DNA from: Phycomyces blakesleeanus NRRL 1555(-)
Taxonomy: Eukaryota; Mucoromycota; Mucoromycetes; Mucorales; Phycomycetaceae
Reading direction: 5' to 3'
DNA: 64,000 bases
Assembly: GCF_001638985.1 (NCBI RefSeq)
Contig: NW_017265134.1
Span: 558,001-622,000 of the forward strand
Within the stretch, counting starts at the first letter, position 1; each line of letters starts with the position of its first letter. The translations under genes were made by a program, and so were the position numbers. The notes below the pieces were generated by a model that made no database searches, was not told the origin of the DNA, and saw only the letters and a program-made list of their open reading frames with translations. Positions 1 to 12,317 of the stretch are shown here, piece after piece.

Positions 1-304
1 TGTGACATATTTTTTTAAAAGTCATATTTAAGAGGCGTCACAAAACCCGGCAAACCAGTTTACAGTGTTACATAGAAATTATAACAAGAAAAACCAAAAG
101 AGAGAATAATTTGAGCAGTTTATCTATATGTGTACAAGTATTTTTTTTACAAGCTTAAAAATAATAGTATATATAAATTAAAAAAAAAAAGGAAAAAATA
201 TCCCAACAAGAATATTCAAGTACAAAGGAACATCTCCACATTTTGTCCAATATATTTTGTTTGTTATTTATTTTATTTTAATCTTGGCGCTTCATTATTG
301 TTAC

Positions 305-349
<45 letters not shown>

Positions 350-3300
350 TGAGAATAAATTAAATATAATCAGTGCACAAAACAATGCAAACCAAATATA
401 TATATATGTGGCTTAGAATTCACTCTTATCTTCTAGTAGTTTGGTTCTATCTATAACTGCTTGAATCGCGTAAATAAGAATAAGAACGAGAGCATCAAAA
501 AATCTCATAACATTTTATTGTAAAATAATAATAGTATGAACATCATAAATATTTACATTGCTAATGTTTTGTTTATTTTTGCGCTTGCAGGTCTAAATGG
601 AATCCTTAATATTTTATATTAAGTAAACTTTTTACACGTTTCAATCGTGTGTACATAAACGTGTGTGTGTAATTTTTTGATACACAGCTGCGCATAATTG
701 ATCACAGAAAAAAAAAATTAAGACTATCATATCTTTTACGTATATATTCAATACACGCGAAAGTCATACTTGGTACAAGGAAGATCTATATATATATATA
801 TATGTATGTATGTATTTATGTATGTAAGTAAGTAGGTATCTATATTGTACTGTGTATATGTTTATTACAAAGACTTTCCTTCAAGTTTAGTAGCTAGTAG
901 CTAGTAGTAGTAGTTACTATATGAATATATTCGATTCATTTCGGCATGTATGTAAGACATTTGAGAATAAAGCTCATACCATCCCGACGTTAAATGGAGT
1001 TTGATGGTTGTAATAATCAGTTCATTTATCTACAGTAAGTGAAACATTCCAACAACAGTGCACCAGGCTTTTACATACAATAATGGTTACTGTGGTTTTT
1101 TTAGAGTTTGGTACTCACATTCAAAAAGAAAATTGATAAAAAAAAATGAGTACCCAGCATCAGTATCCACCATTAGTTTTGATGTGGAAACACATGTCAG
1201 GCATGATTTGTTTTACATGTATTACATCAAAAATATTATTTTTATTTTTAATTTTTATTTATTTAGCTGTTCCAGTATGTAATATCTTTAGGTGTCTTTA
1301 GTAACAACCACTTTAATACTGCTACTACTACTATTACTACTAATAGTAATAGTAATAGTAATAGTAATAAGACAGTCTAACAGAATACATCTCCTCTTTT
1401 TTTTTTCTCCTTGACTTTGTTCCACTCCTTGAAAATAGCCTATTTTCTTATTTTTCTGTTGAAAAATATTTCTTAAAAAATAAATTGATATATAGCTATG
1501 GAATTGCTTGTTTTGGAAAAATGGGATTGTCAAAATAAAAGTCCGTGTTAAGCGGAAAGTGAACACAATAGAAGTAACATATTCTCCGACGTTTACCATC
1601 TTTGTACAGTAATCTTAGGCAAAGGTTTTGAAGAGTATAAAGACTATCGAAACTGGAGATGATCTAAAATAACAATAAAAAAAAAGAAAATAGTCAAGAC
1701 AGCACAAATTAGAGGTACTAGAGAGACTAAAGGAACTAGTAAGATAGTCAACTCAAGGTAGGATATAATATTATCATTTCTGGTTCACTTATAAGAGGGG
1801 GACGTTAAGCGTTAATAAAGGTATAAAACAAGACCAAAGAAAAACAAATCAGTAACGGCGGATATAGAATATTCTGTGTGTATGTGTGTCTATATGTGTG
1901 CTCTGTTCAACATCCTGTAACATAATCTATAGGTAACTAAAGGCTCATTGAAAGTGGGACAGAGCAGGGTGAACCTGGAAAAATAAACTATTCAGGAATT
2001 GAAGCTTTGATTTGGTTTAGTTAAGAGAAATCCAAGAAAGGAACCAATATTTAGTGCACTGATTAACAGATTTCACGGCGTGAGTGACCCGAGATGTGTT
2101 TAAATGATTTTAACACGATAATAGTTATTCTCTCACATTTCTTTTCTTTCTTCCTTTACTTTATTGAGTGCTCATCATATCGGTAGTTATGATTTAAGCA
2201 AAGGAATATTCTTGAATATTTGAATATTTGAAATTCCTAATTTTTTCTCTTTTTTAATTGTTTTTATTAAAAAAAAAAGGTTAACAATTGATCAAACACA
2301 CACACACATATATATATATAAATAACATTATTCCGCCTAGTCAGTGTATAGGTATATAAAAAGATGAATACTTTGAATTGTATTTTTATCAGGGCCGTGT
2401 TATTGGGCATCATATAGATTACAATGCACGTCATTGCGGAGGCGGGATAAGATACAGTTTTCTTTGGTGTGCATCTTGAAGTAACAACGCGGAAGCTGAT
2501 ATTCAAATCAAAAAAGAATTGTACTCTGAATAATATTCAATATATCCATGTATGTAATTGATATGTATATATATATATCTTTATATATATCTTTCTGTGA
2601 TTAATTGAATTTACTAGTATTATTCTAATTATTATTATCAACCTTTCTATGCCTTTAATATATGGATATCTAGACGTATTTTGGGTGTGAAGACATAGAT
2701 AGCTATAAATATATGGATACATTATTGGTCTTTAAAAAGTAAGAAAAAGCAAATACCAAGTATATATAAATAAAATAAAATAAAAGAAGCTATCAAGACA
2801 AAAGCTTATATCTCGTAGATTTTAGTAATCAATAAGGGCAATTGGGTTAGAGCAAACATCAATCTCTGATGTACAAATGTCTTGGTATCGGAAAGTTCCG
2901 ATTGCTTTTCCCGACAGGACAATATTCCTTACTCCATATTACAGCAGTCTGGGATAGCCTTGTATTTATTTTAAACATAAAAAAAAAAAAAGGTGATAAT
3001 AAAGGAGTTGGGATCAACCTTTCCAAGCGTTACTCAAATTAATATATCTATACACTCCTTTTGTAACTTTCAGAAAAAAAAAGAGAGAATAAAAGGAATA
3101 AATACAAGAAGAAGCACCTCATCATTTTATTTTAGTTTTAAAAAGAATCAAAATTTTCCCTTGTAAGAGGCGAATTGAAACAAAAGAAGAAGAAGGTTGC
3201 TTTATCGAAAGTCGAGACCTTTCTCACACTCACGCTCACACACATTCTTTCTCTCTTTCTCTCTTTCTGTATCGCTATCCTTATTTTGTCTTTTTTCTTT

Positions 3301-5456
3301 TTTTAAGAATAATGGGAATCAAGTACATCGAGATGACGATTTTCATGTTTTCGATCGTGGTGTTGTTGTTGTTAATGACGACGATGTAAAATTGGGGGGC
3401 AAAGGAATTACTTTTATCTTTATTTATTTATGCTTATGTTTGTATTTATTTAAAGGTTATCTTTTGTGCTTTATTCATGTGGTTCCACAGGTAAAGAAAG
3501 TACTTGCAGGAATCAACATTATCTTGTTTGCTCCATTACCTGATGAACTTACTTGATTACTTCATTATTACTTCTTTAAAGAACATATGTATGTACTATA
3601 GTAAAGCCTCTGCCTAAAACAAAAAAAATAAAAGAGCTCATTTCTTGTAGATCAATACTTGGTTTGATTAATTGATTAATTGATTAATTGACTGACTGGT
3701 TTATCTTTATTACAGCATTGATGCCAATATAATCTATCTAGCTATTGGACTTTTATTTTCTCTTCTTCTTCTTCTTATTTTGGTTATATTATGCTTCTTG
3801 TTAACCACGTTTTTAGACTCAAGGTTCGGTGATAAGGAGTAGATTGGCAATAAAGAGATGTCCTAGAATCAAAATATGTATATATTATGAAAACAATGAT
3901 GGTTTGCTTTTAACTTTATTACCTTTTATTTTTCAAGGGTATTATTATTATTTTTACACCTATCCACCAACACCCTAGCAATTACACCACAGTCTTTCCG
4001 AAGATCGATTCCATCGGCTCTAGAAGCCAAAATTTAAATCATGAAGGAAAATAAAGCAAATCATAATAGAAATATTTGACGTTCTTGGCCATCTTCTATT
4101 TTTATTTTCTTAAATTCTGTATAGACTTTGACTTATTCCGGCTGTCAATATCTGTCAAGTCAAAGAATCCATATTGCTCTAGACTTTCCAGCAGAGTTGT
4201 TTGGTAAACAGATTTTTCTTTTTCTTTTTGGATTTTATGAATACAAAAGCAAAATAATAATAATAATAATAGTAATCCATAAGTAGTAATTTCTTTATTT
4301 TGATTAAAGTTAGTATTATTATTATTAGGGCTAGTTCCATAGTTAGTGTTAACATCAGTCTTAGTACTGGTGTTAGTATTTCCCTTTTCTTCTTCTCTTA
4401 TTTTATCTGGAGAAATAAGTAAATATAAACATACAAATGCTAACCCAACTATTATGCAGCTCATTATATATACATATATACGTATATACACGTCTGTATT
4501 GATAAACACCAATGATACAGATCTTCACGAGACAGCTGTATAAAATATGTATACATTTCCAAAATACTAAAATACAATTCAGTACTAGTCGCGTAAATAA
4601 AATATGTACATTTATACGCACGAGCTTTTTTTTTTATCTTCTTTACTTTTACTTTTACTATTAATTTTACATGTATATATACATATATACATCTTTAAAA
4701 GTAAAAGAAAAAAAAACAAGAGGGAGCGAAGGGAAGTAGGGGAAGTAGAAGGGGCTCAACATAGTATACTTTACTTTTGCTTTTGCTTTTGCTTTTGCTT
4801 TCTTTATTTTTTTTTGGACAATCTAAGAAAAGACATGCTATATTATACATAGCCTATTTATCTATTTTGTACTTTAAAGTAACAACAAAACTCTATTTAA
4901 CCTTTCGTTTGTTTGTTGGTTTTTGTATTATGACCAAAATATTATCAATATCTATTTACAGAGCAAAGATTCCAGAATCTACTCTAATACATACATATGT
5001 ACCTATTCAAACTAAGAAAAGAAAAAAAAAGGGAAGGTAGGTAGGTAGGTAGGTAGGTAGATAAGTAGAGAGGTAAATATAAAATTGGGTAGAAAGGCGC
5101 GTATGGTATTGCTAAAATAAATATTAAAAAAAAAGTCTTTATGATTATAGGACTGATTTCCTTTGATATGATCACAAATATTTCAAGTCTTTTTATTAAT
5201 TAATTAATTAATTAATTAATTAATTTTGTGGCTGTAATAATAATATCTGACTACTGTTATTAAGATTACCTTTAAAAGTAAGACTATGTTGACTGTAGTC
5301 TGCAGACTGTAGACTGTAGACTGTAAAATAATATTCTGTATATATTTATATATATATATATATATATACTTAATACAGAAATACTTGACAAGTTATCTAG
5401 AACAAGAAAACAAAATCAAGTGGTGTATTATCTATCAAGCTCTTTACAGCCACTGC
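1..5456. other. AT-rich intergenic region, no confident gene
   Basis: No open frame here has convincing protein character. The stretch is poly-A/T, (TA)n and simple repeats. Examples are (ATT)n near 304-345, TTGATTAA units near 3662-3690, a TTTTGC hexamer array near 4766-4800, GGTA units near 5036-5064 and TTAA units near 5196-5224. Two patches are less AT-rich, 2390-2500 and 3312-3400, and could be decayed sequence or untranslated exons of genes outside the window. I cannot assign them. Confidence 0.6.
4102..4512 (-). CDS. Doubtful small membrane protein ORF
   Basis: An uninterrupted 136-codon frame with one hydrophobic segment near the N-terminus (about residues 16-33), an Asn/Thr-rich middle and a second Leu-rich hydrophobic stretch (about residues 79-92). 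The C-terminal part, SVYQTTLLESLEQYGFFDL, has ordinary amino-acid composition and sits in locally higher GC. The Asn and Leu runs are encoded by ATT/AAT repeats, so much of the frame may be a by-product of low-complexity DNA. No family is recognised and no splice structure is evident. It may be a real lineage-specific gene or chance; I lean to chance. Confidence 0.18.
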   Translation of the reverse strand: MVFINTDVYIRIYVYIMSCIIVGLAFVCLYLLISPDKIREEEKGNTNTSTKTDVNTNYGTSPNNNNTNFNQNKEITTYGLLLLLLLFCFCIHKIQKEKEKSVYQTTLLESLEQYGFFDLTDIDSRNKSKSIQNLRK

Positions 5457-5893
5457 TATGGTGTAATCGGGGATAAGTATCGAAGTTGTTAAATTTATTT
5501 CAATTTTCTCTTGAGAAAACTCCGATAGTAAAATGCACACTTTTTTATATATGGTAAACTAAAAATTTTAAAGGCATAAACGGAAAAAGAAGTCACATTA
5601 GCATACATTTTCATATTGGGAAGTTTATTTAAATTCCGTTAGTAATAATCGTATATGTTTTTTTACAATTTCGTAAAAAAAGTCAAACTCCGCTGTAGAT
5701 CTACCATTATGTCCCAACTTTATATGACTTTTTACCTAGGACAGCCAGAAAAAATCCGGACCGTGGAAACAATAGGTGATGATTATATCTATCGTTTCCA
5801 CGGTCTCACTTTACGATAACTTGATTTTTGCAAAAGTCATATACGTTTGAAAAAGTGCCAAAAACTTAGATGGTTATCTCCGATTGCACCATA
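5457..5893. mobile_element. MITE-like element with TA target-site duplication
   Basis: An 18-bp terminal inverted repeat lies at 5459-5476 (TGGTGTAATCGGGGATAA) and 5874-5891 (TTATCTCCGATTGCACCA), matching at 16 of 18 positions. Each end is bordered by the dinucleotide TA (5457-5458 and 5892-5893), the target duplication expected of Tc1/mariner-type insertion. The interior has no coding capacity but has nested inverted repeats: 12-bp perfect arms at 5759-5770 and 5794-5805 around a 23-nt loop, and 12-bp arms at 5721-5732 and 5832-5843. Size, TIRs and lack of an ORF fit a non-autonomous miniature element. No second copy was noticed in the window. Confidence 0.65.
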
Positions 5894-6107
5894 TTCGGAA
5901 AATTGAGTATTTGAGGTGTAAATTTTAATGTACAAATTAAAGATTGAATTGTTCATATATTTATACAAGACCAAAAGCATCCGTGAATTATATAAAGGTA
6001 TTGAATTTACTAGTTTTTAATAGTTGGGTATTTTAATCAGATCGAATTTTTTTTTTTTTTAAAAAAAAAAAGAATAATAAGCAGAAAAGATTCGTGCTTA
6101 TAAAACT
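5894..6107. other. Intergenic; contains T14A11 tract
   Basis: Short AT-rich spacer downstream of the RhoGAP gene stop. It carries an uninterrupted T14A11 palindromic tract at 6047-6071. Confidence 0.6.
6047..6071. repeat. T14A11 palindromic tract
   Basis: An uninterrupted T14 run switches directly to A11. Similar tracts are at 16160-16179, 17961-17980, 28455-28475, 38309-38326, 39114-39132, 55237-55255, 57027-57044 and 57541-57559. Confidence 0.9.
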
Positions 6108-7240
6108 CTACAAATCTTCATCATCAAAAAATGAACTTATACTACTTTTATCATCAACCAACAAACTATCTATCGATTTGTGCTGGATATGCTTGACTGA
6201 TAATTCTGTACTCTTTTTAGGAGGAGTATTGGTCTTCTGAATGGGTGACAGCACCTCGTCCATCTGTATCAGAGGCATTGAATCTCTTTTCTGAGTTGAG
6301 ATGGTGGAAATAGAAGGAGGGTATGTGGGTGATAAAGGGAGTAGATTGGAAGACGTGTCTTCAGGATCCTCGAATAACATACTCGCAGATGGAACATATA
6401 TTGGCTTTCTAAGGCCAGGTCCAGTTGCAGATGCAGTTCCAGTTTTAGTTCCATTTGCGGTTGTAGTTGTAGTTGCAGTTGCAGTTGCAGGTCCAGATTT
6501 AGATCGTCTCGGTTCACTATCCTTTGGGGCTACAGACTCATTCGGTCCTTGTGTGGTTGGTTCAGGGTCTACGCTTCTCCTCATAAAAGAAAGAAGAGTC
6601 CGACGACGAGCAGGCGTAGCAGATACACTTGGCTTCAAATCCTGATTGGTGACACTATTCAGAGTCGGCGCTGAAGTATCACTGTCGGACGATGTTTGGT
6701 TAGTAGTGCCAGTTGTGGTCGAAGAATTAGGTACAGAGGTGGTCGAGGAAAGAGTAGAAGAAAATGATGGTGCATCAAGTGAAGGTTCTTTGCTTGAAGA
6801 GTCAGTATTTGTTACCCCAGGTCGTCTATTTGAATGGTCTGTCTGGATCTTGTATGCCTCTGCAAAAAAAATATCGTCAAAGCTCTTTATAAGATCACGC
6901 AATAGGCGTTGGGGATGTTTGTCATAAATCCGAATTGTAGTCTCAATTTGTGGCCGAATGAGTATGTGACCAAATGTGGTAGCCAAATTATCCAGCAATT
7001 CTGTATTATGTTCATCATCTGATTCTTTAAATAGCCTTTGGGATCGTTTAGATAAAGCGTATATATATATATATAGGTACGTATCATACAAGTACATACG
7101 CTTGCACACACCAAGAAAAAAGTGCTACTTACTTGTGAAAGTGTTTCATTAGGGTCTTTAGGGTATAATAGTTTGTAGTAGGGAGAGTAGCTAGAAGCTT
7201 AGTAATCGAGACTAAACGGCTTTCGTCATCCTGAGTCCCT

Positions 7241-7279
<39 letters not shown>

Positions 7280-9709
7280 TTAATTAAGTTATTTGGCTTG
7301 TTATCTTGTTTATCCAACTCAATAATCATCCTTACAGTTTGTATAAATGAGCTTAAAAGGTTCATAAAGTTCAAAGGTTAACAAACATTCCGGGATCTCC
7401 ATAAGAAATAATCGGATAAGTGAGGCCAGTAATAAAACATCGTAGCGTCTTAGGTAGTCTGCTGTCATTGCCACCGGAGAATGATTGACTTCCTCTCTTG
7501 CTGCATGTACACGATCAAGTGGCAATTGTGTAGTCCATGCCTTGTTTTTCTCTGATATTATATATACATATATACGTTTAAAAATGACAGGTATTTGCAT
7601 ATCAGCAATTATTACTAATACAATCAAAATATAGCATACCTTCATCATACAGCTTGGTGAAACCTAAAGAGTTGTTGAAATAAGAAGAAGAGAAAGAAGA
7701 AGAAGAAGAGAAAGAAAAGACGTGTTAGCTTTACCAGCGTATCCACAGTTTATCTTATATTTATTTTATTTTGTTGAAAAACTAGTTTTAAAGTATCTAA
7801 CCAGATTCAATGACGACAAGGCCTTGTGAAATCAATGGGGGTACTATCAGCTGACGTGCGCGAGCTAACTCTTCCAAAGAAATGCCAAATACTTGACCTA
7901 ATACATACATATGCATGCACATACACATACACACACAGATATATATATATATATAATATATACACAAACACATTTTAAACCACCACAGCTTTAATTCATT
8001 TGTAATTGACTTTATTAATTGAAAGATCTGCTTTTCTCTTTCTCTCTCTATATAATTAGATAACATGACCGTACACACATGCACTTACCAGATGCAGGGC
8101 CATGAAAATGATTTTGGTAAATAATCGGACGAGGGCAGTATCGACCAGTACGATATTGCTCCACGATAAACCGGACATCTTTGTCGGGTCTCAGAGTTTC
8201 CTGGTAGAGCATCATACGGTCGTACATTTCTTTGCACAGAGGTATCGTATTGGACAAGGATGCAGCTATACTAATGAATGCTGTAAAATTACCATTAATT
8301 AGCATTTTATGTTATTTATTTATTTGGTTGAAGAATTAGTCTTCTTTATTTTATTTTACCTTGTTTTATGGTCTGGATTCTTTCTAATTCAAGACTTTCC
8401 ATCTCTTCATAATGCATAAACTACATACACATATATTTTGAAAAGAAAAACACCGTAGAAAATAATGCACATCCACATTGTAAGAGATACAGAAGAAGAA
8501 AAAAGAAGAAAAAAGGGTATATATTACCAGTATTTGTTCTGTTTCCATGCGCATACGCTCAGCCTTTCTCACTGCTTCTTTATAGATCTTGTCGGCTTCA
8601 AACATTTCTTGAATAGCGATCTGTCGATATTCTTCGTGGTGTTTATGATTCCAGCGCTCAAAGATACCTCCAAAAGCCCCTGGGGTAGGTGTTTTTGATT
8701 CGTCAAATCCAGGTTTTGCGGGATCGTATTTCCGGACTAGTGTACTACCCTTCAGGCCGCTGAGTGGTTGTTTGTGGATCCGGTAGAGACGGTCTGGGGA
8801 ACTGTCAAACACGTGTGTTTTTACTGCTGCTATTTCCGGTACTGTTTCTGCTGTCGATCCAGGTGCCGATGCTGATACAGAATGCAAGAAACATTGCTGA
8901 AGAAGGTCTCGGCAGATCTCCATTGACTCGAGCTGGATAAGCTTTTCTTCGGTGTCCAGTCTTCCAGAGTCAAATGACTCGCTCTGGCCAATGTTCTCGT
9001 TTGCTATCAGTCTAGAACAGTAGCCATGGACCCAGTTGTACACATAGCTGCCTGTCAATGAAATATCTTCCTCTTCTTTGGTGCGATTGAATTCCTGACG
9101 GTAGTCCTCCTGCATCTGATAAAGAACTCGAGTGATTTCTCTGTAAGTGAATGCCCACTTGCCCAGGCGAATCTGCAGGTCCGAATACGGGAGGGGAGGA
9201 ATGTAGTCAAGGTCTTGGGTTTGAACCGCACGACATTTTGCCACATAGGATGTTCGGAGTTGTTCTACTGTGCCTGCCACAAGTTCAAACGAAGCGATTC
9301 GTTTGTCCATTGTGGCCTTGGTGGTTGTGACAATCCGCTGGTAACGTGTGGTCAGTCTCTCGAGAGGATCAAGAGCAGCTTCTGTTAGATTAGCGGCCCG
9401 AGAGAGATGGCCTTGTGCTGTTTCGCCACTCTCAGAACGAACAATCTCAAAACTTTTCTTTAGGCTTGCTCCAACGTCTCGTTCGAATGCTGTGTTTAAT
9501 GAGTCATTGGGTGCCAATGCCAAAAGAAGATCGGCGTAACCTTGTTCTGCGGCAATACGACGTCGAAGATATTGTACAATCACCGAGTTTTCTTCAACAG
9601 ATTGATGTAGCTTTTGATGGAGTACATTTAATCCTATAGAAAAGTTTGGGACTGGGTCTATAGCTGCATTAGGAGACCAGAATGACTCTTGAAATGGGTG
9701 ATGAAGCAT
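6108..9709 (-). CDS. F-BAR/DEP-like/RhoGAP protein
   Basis: Eight exons: 8528-9709, 8360-8420, 8089-8280, 7802-7897, 7640-7663, 7336-7551, 7133-7238, 6108-7035. They give about 934 aa with all phases consistent. Residues about 1-215 are the first half of an F-BAR (FCH) domain. About 215-310 is an inserted region in the position where Rgd2-type fungal proteins carry a DEP domain. About 330-440 is the second F-BAR half, Glu/Arg-rich and helical. About 478-690 is a RhoGAP fold (VFGISLEELAR, then VPPLI, the LLLASLIRLFL helix and NLATTFGHILIRP). The last 240 residues are a Ser/Thr/Pro-rich tail. Such proteins bend membranes and switch off Rho/Cdc42 GTPases at polarity sites. The usual GIFRxSG arginine-finger motif is not visible; the equivalent place reads GLVVIESGFTKLYDEEK. 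A 24-nt exon (7640-7663) lies exactly there. The start is the first ATG of the F-BAR frame. Confidence 0.9.
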
Positions 9710-10057
9710 TGTTATTGTTGTCGTTATTATTATTTCTTATTTATTATTTTAAAATGAACAAGAAAGAATCCCCAAGATGTCGCAAAAGTCAAGAATAAGG
9801 CAGACTCAAAACGCTTCAAAGTCACACAACTGTCTCTAATGGAAAGTGGTTATAATCAAGTTCCCTTCAACCTCCTAGCCTTTTTTCCCCCCCTTCATTT
9901 CTTTTATCTCTCTCTTGGTTCCATTCCCTTCCTTTCTCCCATTACGTCAAATATGATATTCTGATGTGCTTGTATAAAGTTTAAACATTTGCCTGCCTCT
10001 TTTTTCTTTCTTTTATTATTATTTATTTATTTATTTATTTATATTTGATATTTGATA
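9710..10057. other. Intergenic spacer between RhoGAP and VPS60
   Basis: Promoter side of the RhoGAP gene and 3' side of VPS60. It has a pyrimidine-rich stretch (about 9880-9940) and ATTT/TTTA repeats (10015-10042). No gene was seen. Confidence 0.5.
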
Positions 10058-11647
10058 TTATGCTTTCATTGGGGTCTGGGCAGCTATTGGAAGTCCAAAT
10101 TCATCCAACAATATCTCGTGCTGCTGTTATAAATATAAATATTAGAAAACAAGGAAAGAATAGACTTGTGTTGTAGTTTGCCAAGTACCTGTTTAGGATC
10201 TGTTTCGGCAACCTTTGGAAGATCCTCAGTAGGATCCTGTAGATAAGAAGGGACTTCGTCTTCAAAATCAAGCTCATCACCAAGAGCATCCAATTCTGTA
10301 TGATGATTAGTGAGTGACAAACACAAATAAATAAATAGAGATAAAGATAATGCATAGGCTTTTAACTTGTATCTAATTTCATCTGACAATATGAATATAA
10401 TGTATATCTTAATACTTTACCTGCTGCAAGGTCATCTTCATCAATATCATCAGGCAAATTATAAGATCGACCAAGTGATTCTTGAACTTCGTTTGCAGCC
10501 TCCATTAAATCCTCCATTTCATCTTGCAATTGCTATGTATTATATATGTATTATATGTATATATTGTTAGTCTCAATTTAATATTACCACAAAGAAAAAA
10601 GAAAAGAAAAGAAAAGAAAAGGAAAGGAAAGGAAAGAGTCTTACATCAATCTTGTCCAAGTCAACATTCTTGTATTGCTTTTTCATTTCCTTATTCGCTG
10701 TCTGCATAGCATCTACTGTAGCCATAACATTACGCAAATTTTCGGTTGTCATTTGTGCTTGTTCCATATTAAAGGACTGTTGCTGTAAGTTGTCTCGCTG
10801 AGCCTCATAGCTTGATAAATATTTATTAGTCAAAATATTATGTTTGACACCCACCCACTCACTCACTCACTCACTCACTCACTCACTGCACACACACATT
10901 TATTTAATTATTTATGTGTGTATATAGTGTGTGTAGTGTGTAGTGTGTAGTGTGTCTTGGCATTAATTTACTCACAGTTTTTTTTGTTTCAAGACTCTCA
11001 ACGCCTTTTGCTGTACTGCACTCTACATCAAACAAATAAAGCATTGATGGATTTGCACTGAGCCAAAGACACTCTATCATTCATTTATTCATTCGTACAT
11101 TCATTCTTTATTTTATTTTATTTTATCTTTTATAAACCCTTTACAATGCCTAACTGTCTATTTCTTTTTTATACTAATAATTATAATAACAGCAGCAAAA
11201 ACAGCAACAGCAAAAAGGCAATATCCGCAGCAATATTTATAATAATAAAAAGAATAATACCTTGGCAGGTCCATCTCTCATTTTCTTCATCTGATCTCTG
11301 TACCTTGTAAGTTCAGCATCAAGTTTCTTGACTTTGACTTCAACAGCATCAGCACGACCATCCGTCTGTTGAAATCCAGAACAGTAAGAGAAAATAAATA
11401 AAGAAAGGTAAAGAATGTTACTACAAATAATTCTGCTAAGCACTCCAATACACACACACATAGAGGCATAAAACACACAGGCACACAAAAGGAATAAAGA
11501 AAGAAACCAAAACTTTGTTTCAAAAATATAATATAATATATTGATTTTATATTATTTGATTTTATTTTATTTGATTTTTACCGAAGATATTGCGTCGTTG
11601 AGTGTAGGTTTTGGTGTCTTTTTAGAGGTTCCAAATAGTCTGTTCAT
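10058..11647 (-). CDS. VPS60: ESCRT-III protein Vps60/CHMP5
   Basis: Seven exons: 11582-11647, 11261-11365, 10976-11023, 10645-10810, 10422-10532, 10189-10295, 10058-10123. They encode 222 aa, close to the usual length for the family. The N-terminus [19 protein letters not shown], then [28 protein letters not shown] and [11 protein letters not shown], are signature Vps60/CHMP5 segments of the Snf7 core helices. The acidic C-terminal part contains [20 protein letters not shown], the late helix region that in this family binds Vta1/LIP5. The protein acts on endosomes, regulating the Vps4 ATPase during ESCRT-III disassembly and multivesicular-body formation. Introns carry simple repeats, including CTCA units at 10855-10888. 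The start is the conserved MNR. Confidence 0.95.
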
Positions 11648-12317
11648 TGTGTAAAGAATTCGAATGAAGAAAAGAAGAAGGAATAAATGTTCTTTAGAGG
11701 GAATTATAAGCGTAACCAATAATAATAATAATAATAAAATAAAAAAAATAAGAATATAATCTATATATAAATAAAATTAAAAAGCCCGAATAAAGAAACT
11801 CAAAAACTGAGAGACCAAAAGGGCAAATTTAGATAGAAACGGAAGCTGGAAGTTGAAGGTTACAAAGTATAAAGCTTCCATTAAACAGCCAAATATAAAG
11901 ATTTAGTTAAAAGGCATAAAAGCTGTCACAAACAGTCAACTAGCCAGCTAGCAAGAAGAAGAAGAAGTATAAGAAGAAGAGCCTATATATATAAAAAAAA
12001 AAGCACGATTTTTACAAGCTTTTACATATATAATATATATTGTATTATATAATGTTATATAATATTGTATAATTCAGCTGTTTATTCAACGCTTATTTCT
12101 TCTACCAAAAATAAATAAATTATTATTATTATAATAGCGGAAAACCTCTTCTTCTTCTACCCCCAAACAACATCTTTCTTTATTTATTTTTTCTTTTTTT
12201 TTTTTTACTTTATAGAGAAACACAAAAATAAGCTTGATATTTTTTTCTGTTTTATTTTTGCTATCATTCTCACACTGGTCAAGACCCCCATTAACTCGTA
12301 TTCCTTTCACCCATTTC
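11648..12317. promoter_or_regulatory. Divergent promoter of VPS60 and the F-box/WD40 gene
   Basis: A 670-bp spacer between two divergently transcribed start codons (11647 minus, 12318 plus), so it must hold both promoters. It contains AAG-rich purine tracts (11954-11980), (AT)-rich TATA-like sequence near 11985-12060 and a poly-T stretch at 12188-12206. No specific factor site is recognised. Confidence 0.6.

Noticed and set aside
6301..6927. Plus-strand frames opposite the RhoGAP tail
   Set aside because: They are antisense shadows of the Ser/Thr-rich last exon of the F-BAR/RhoGAP gene.
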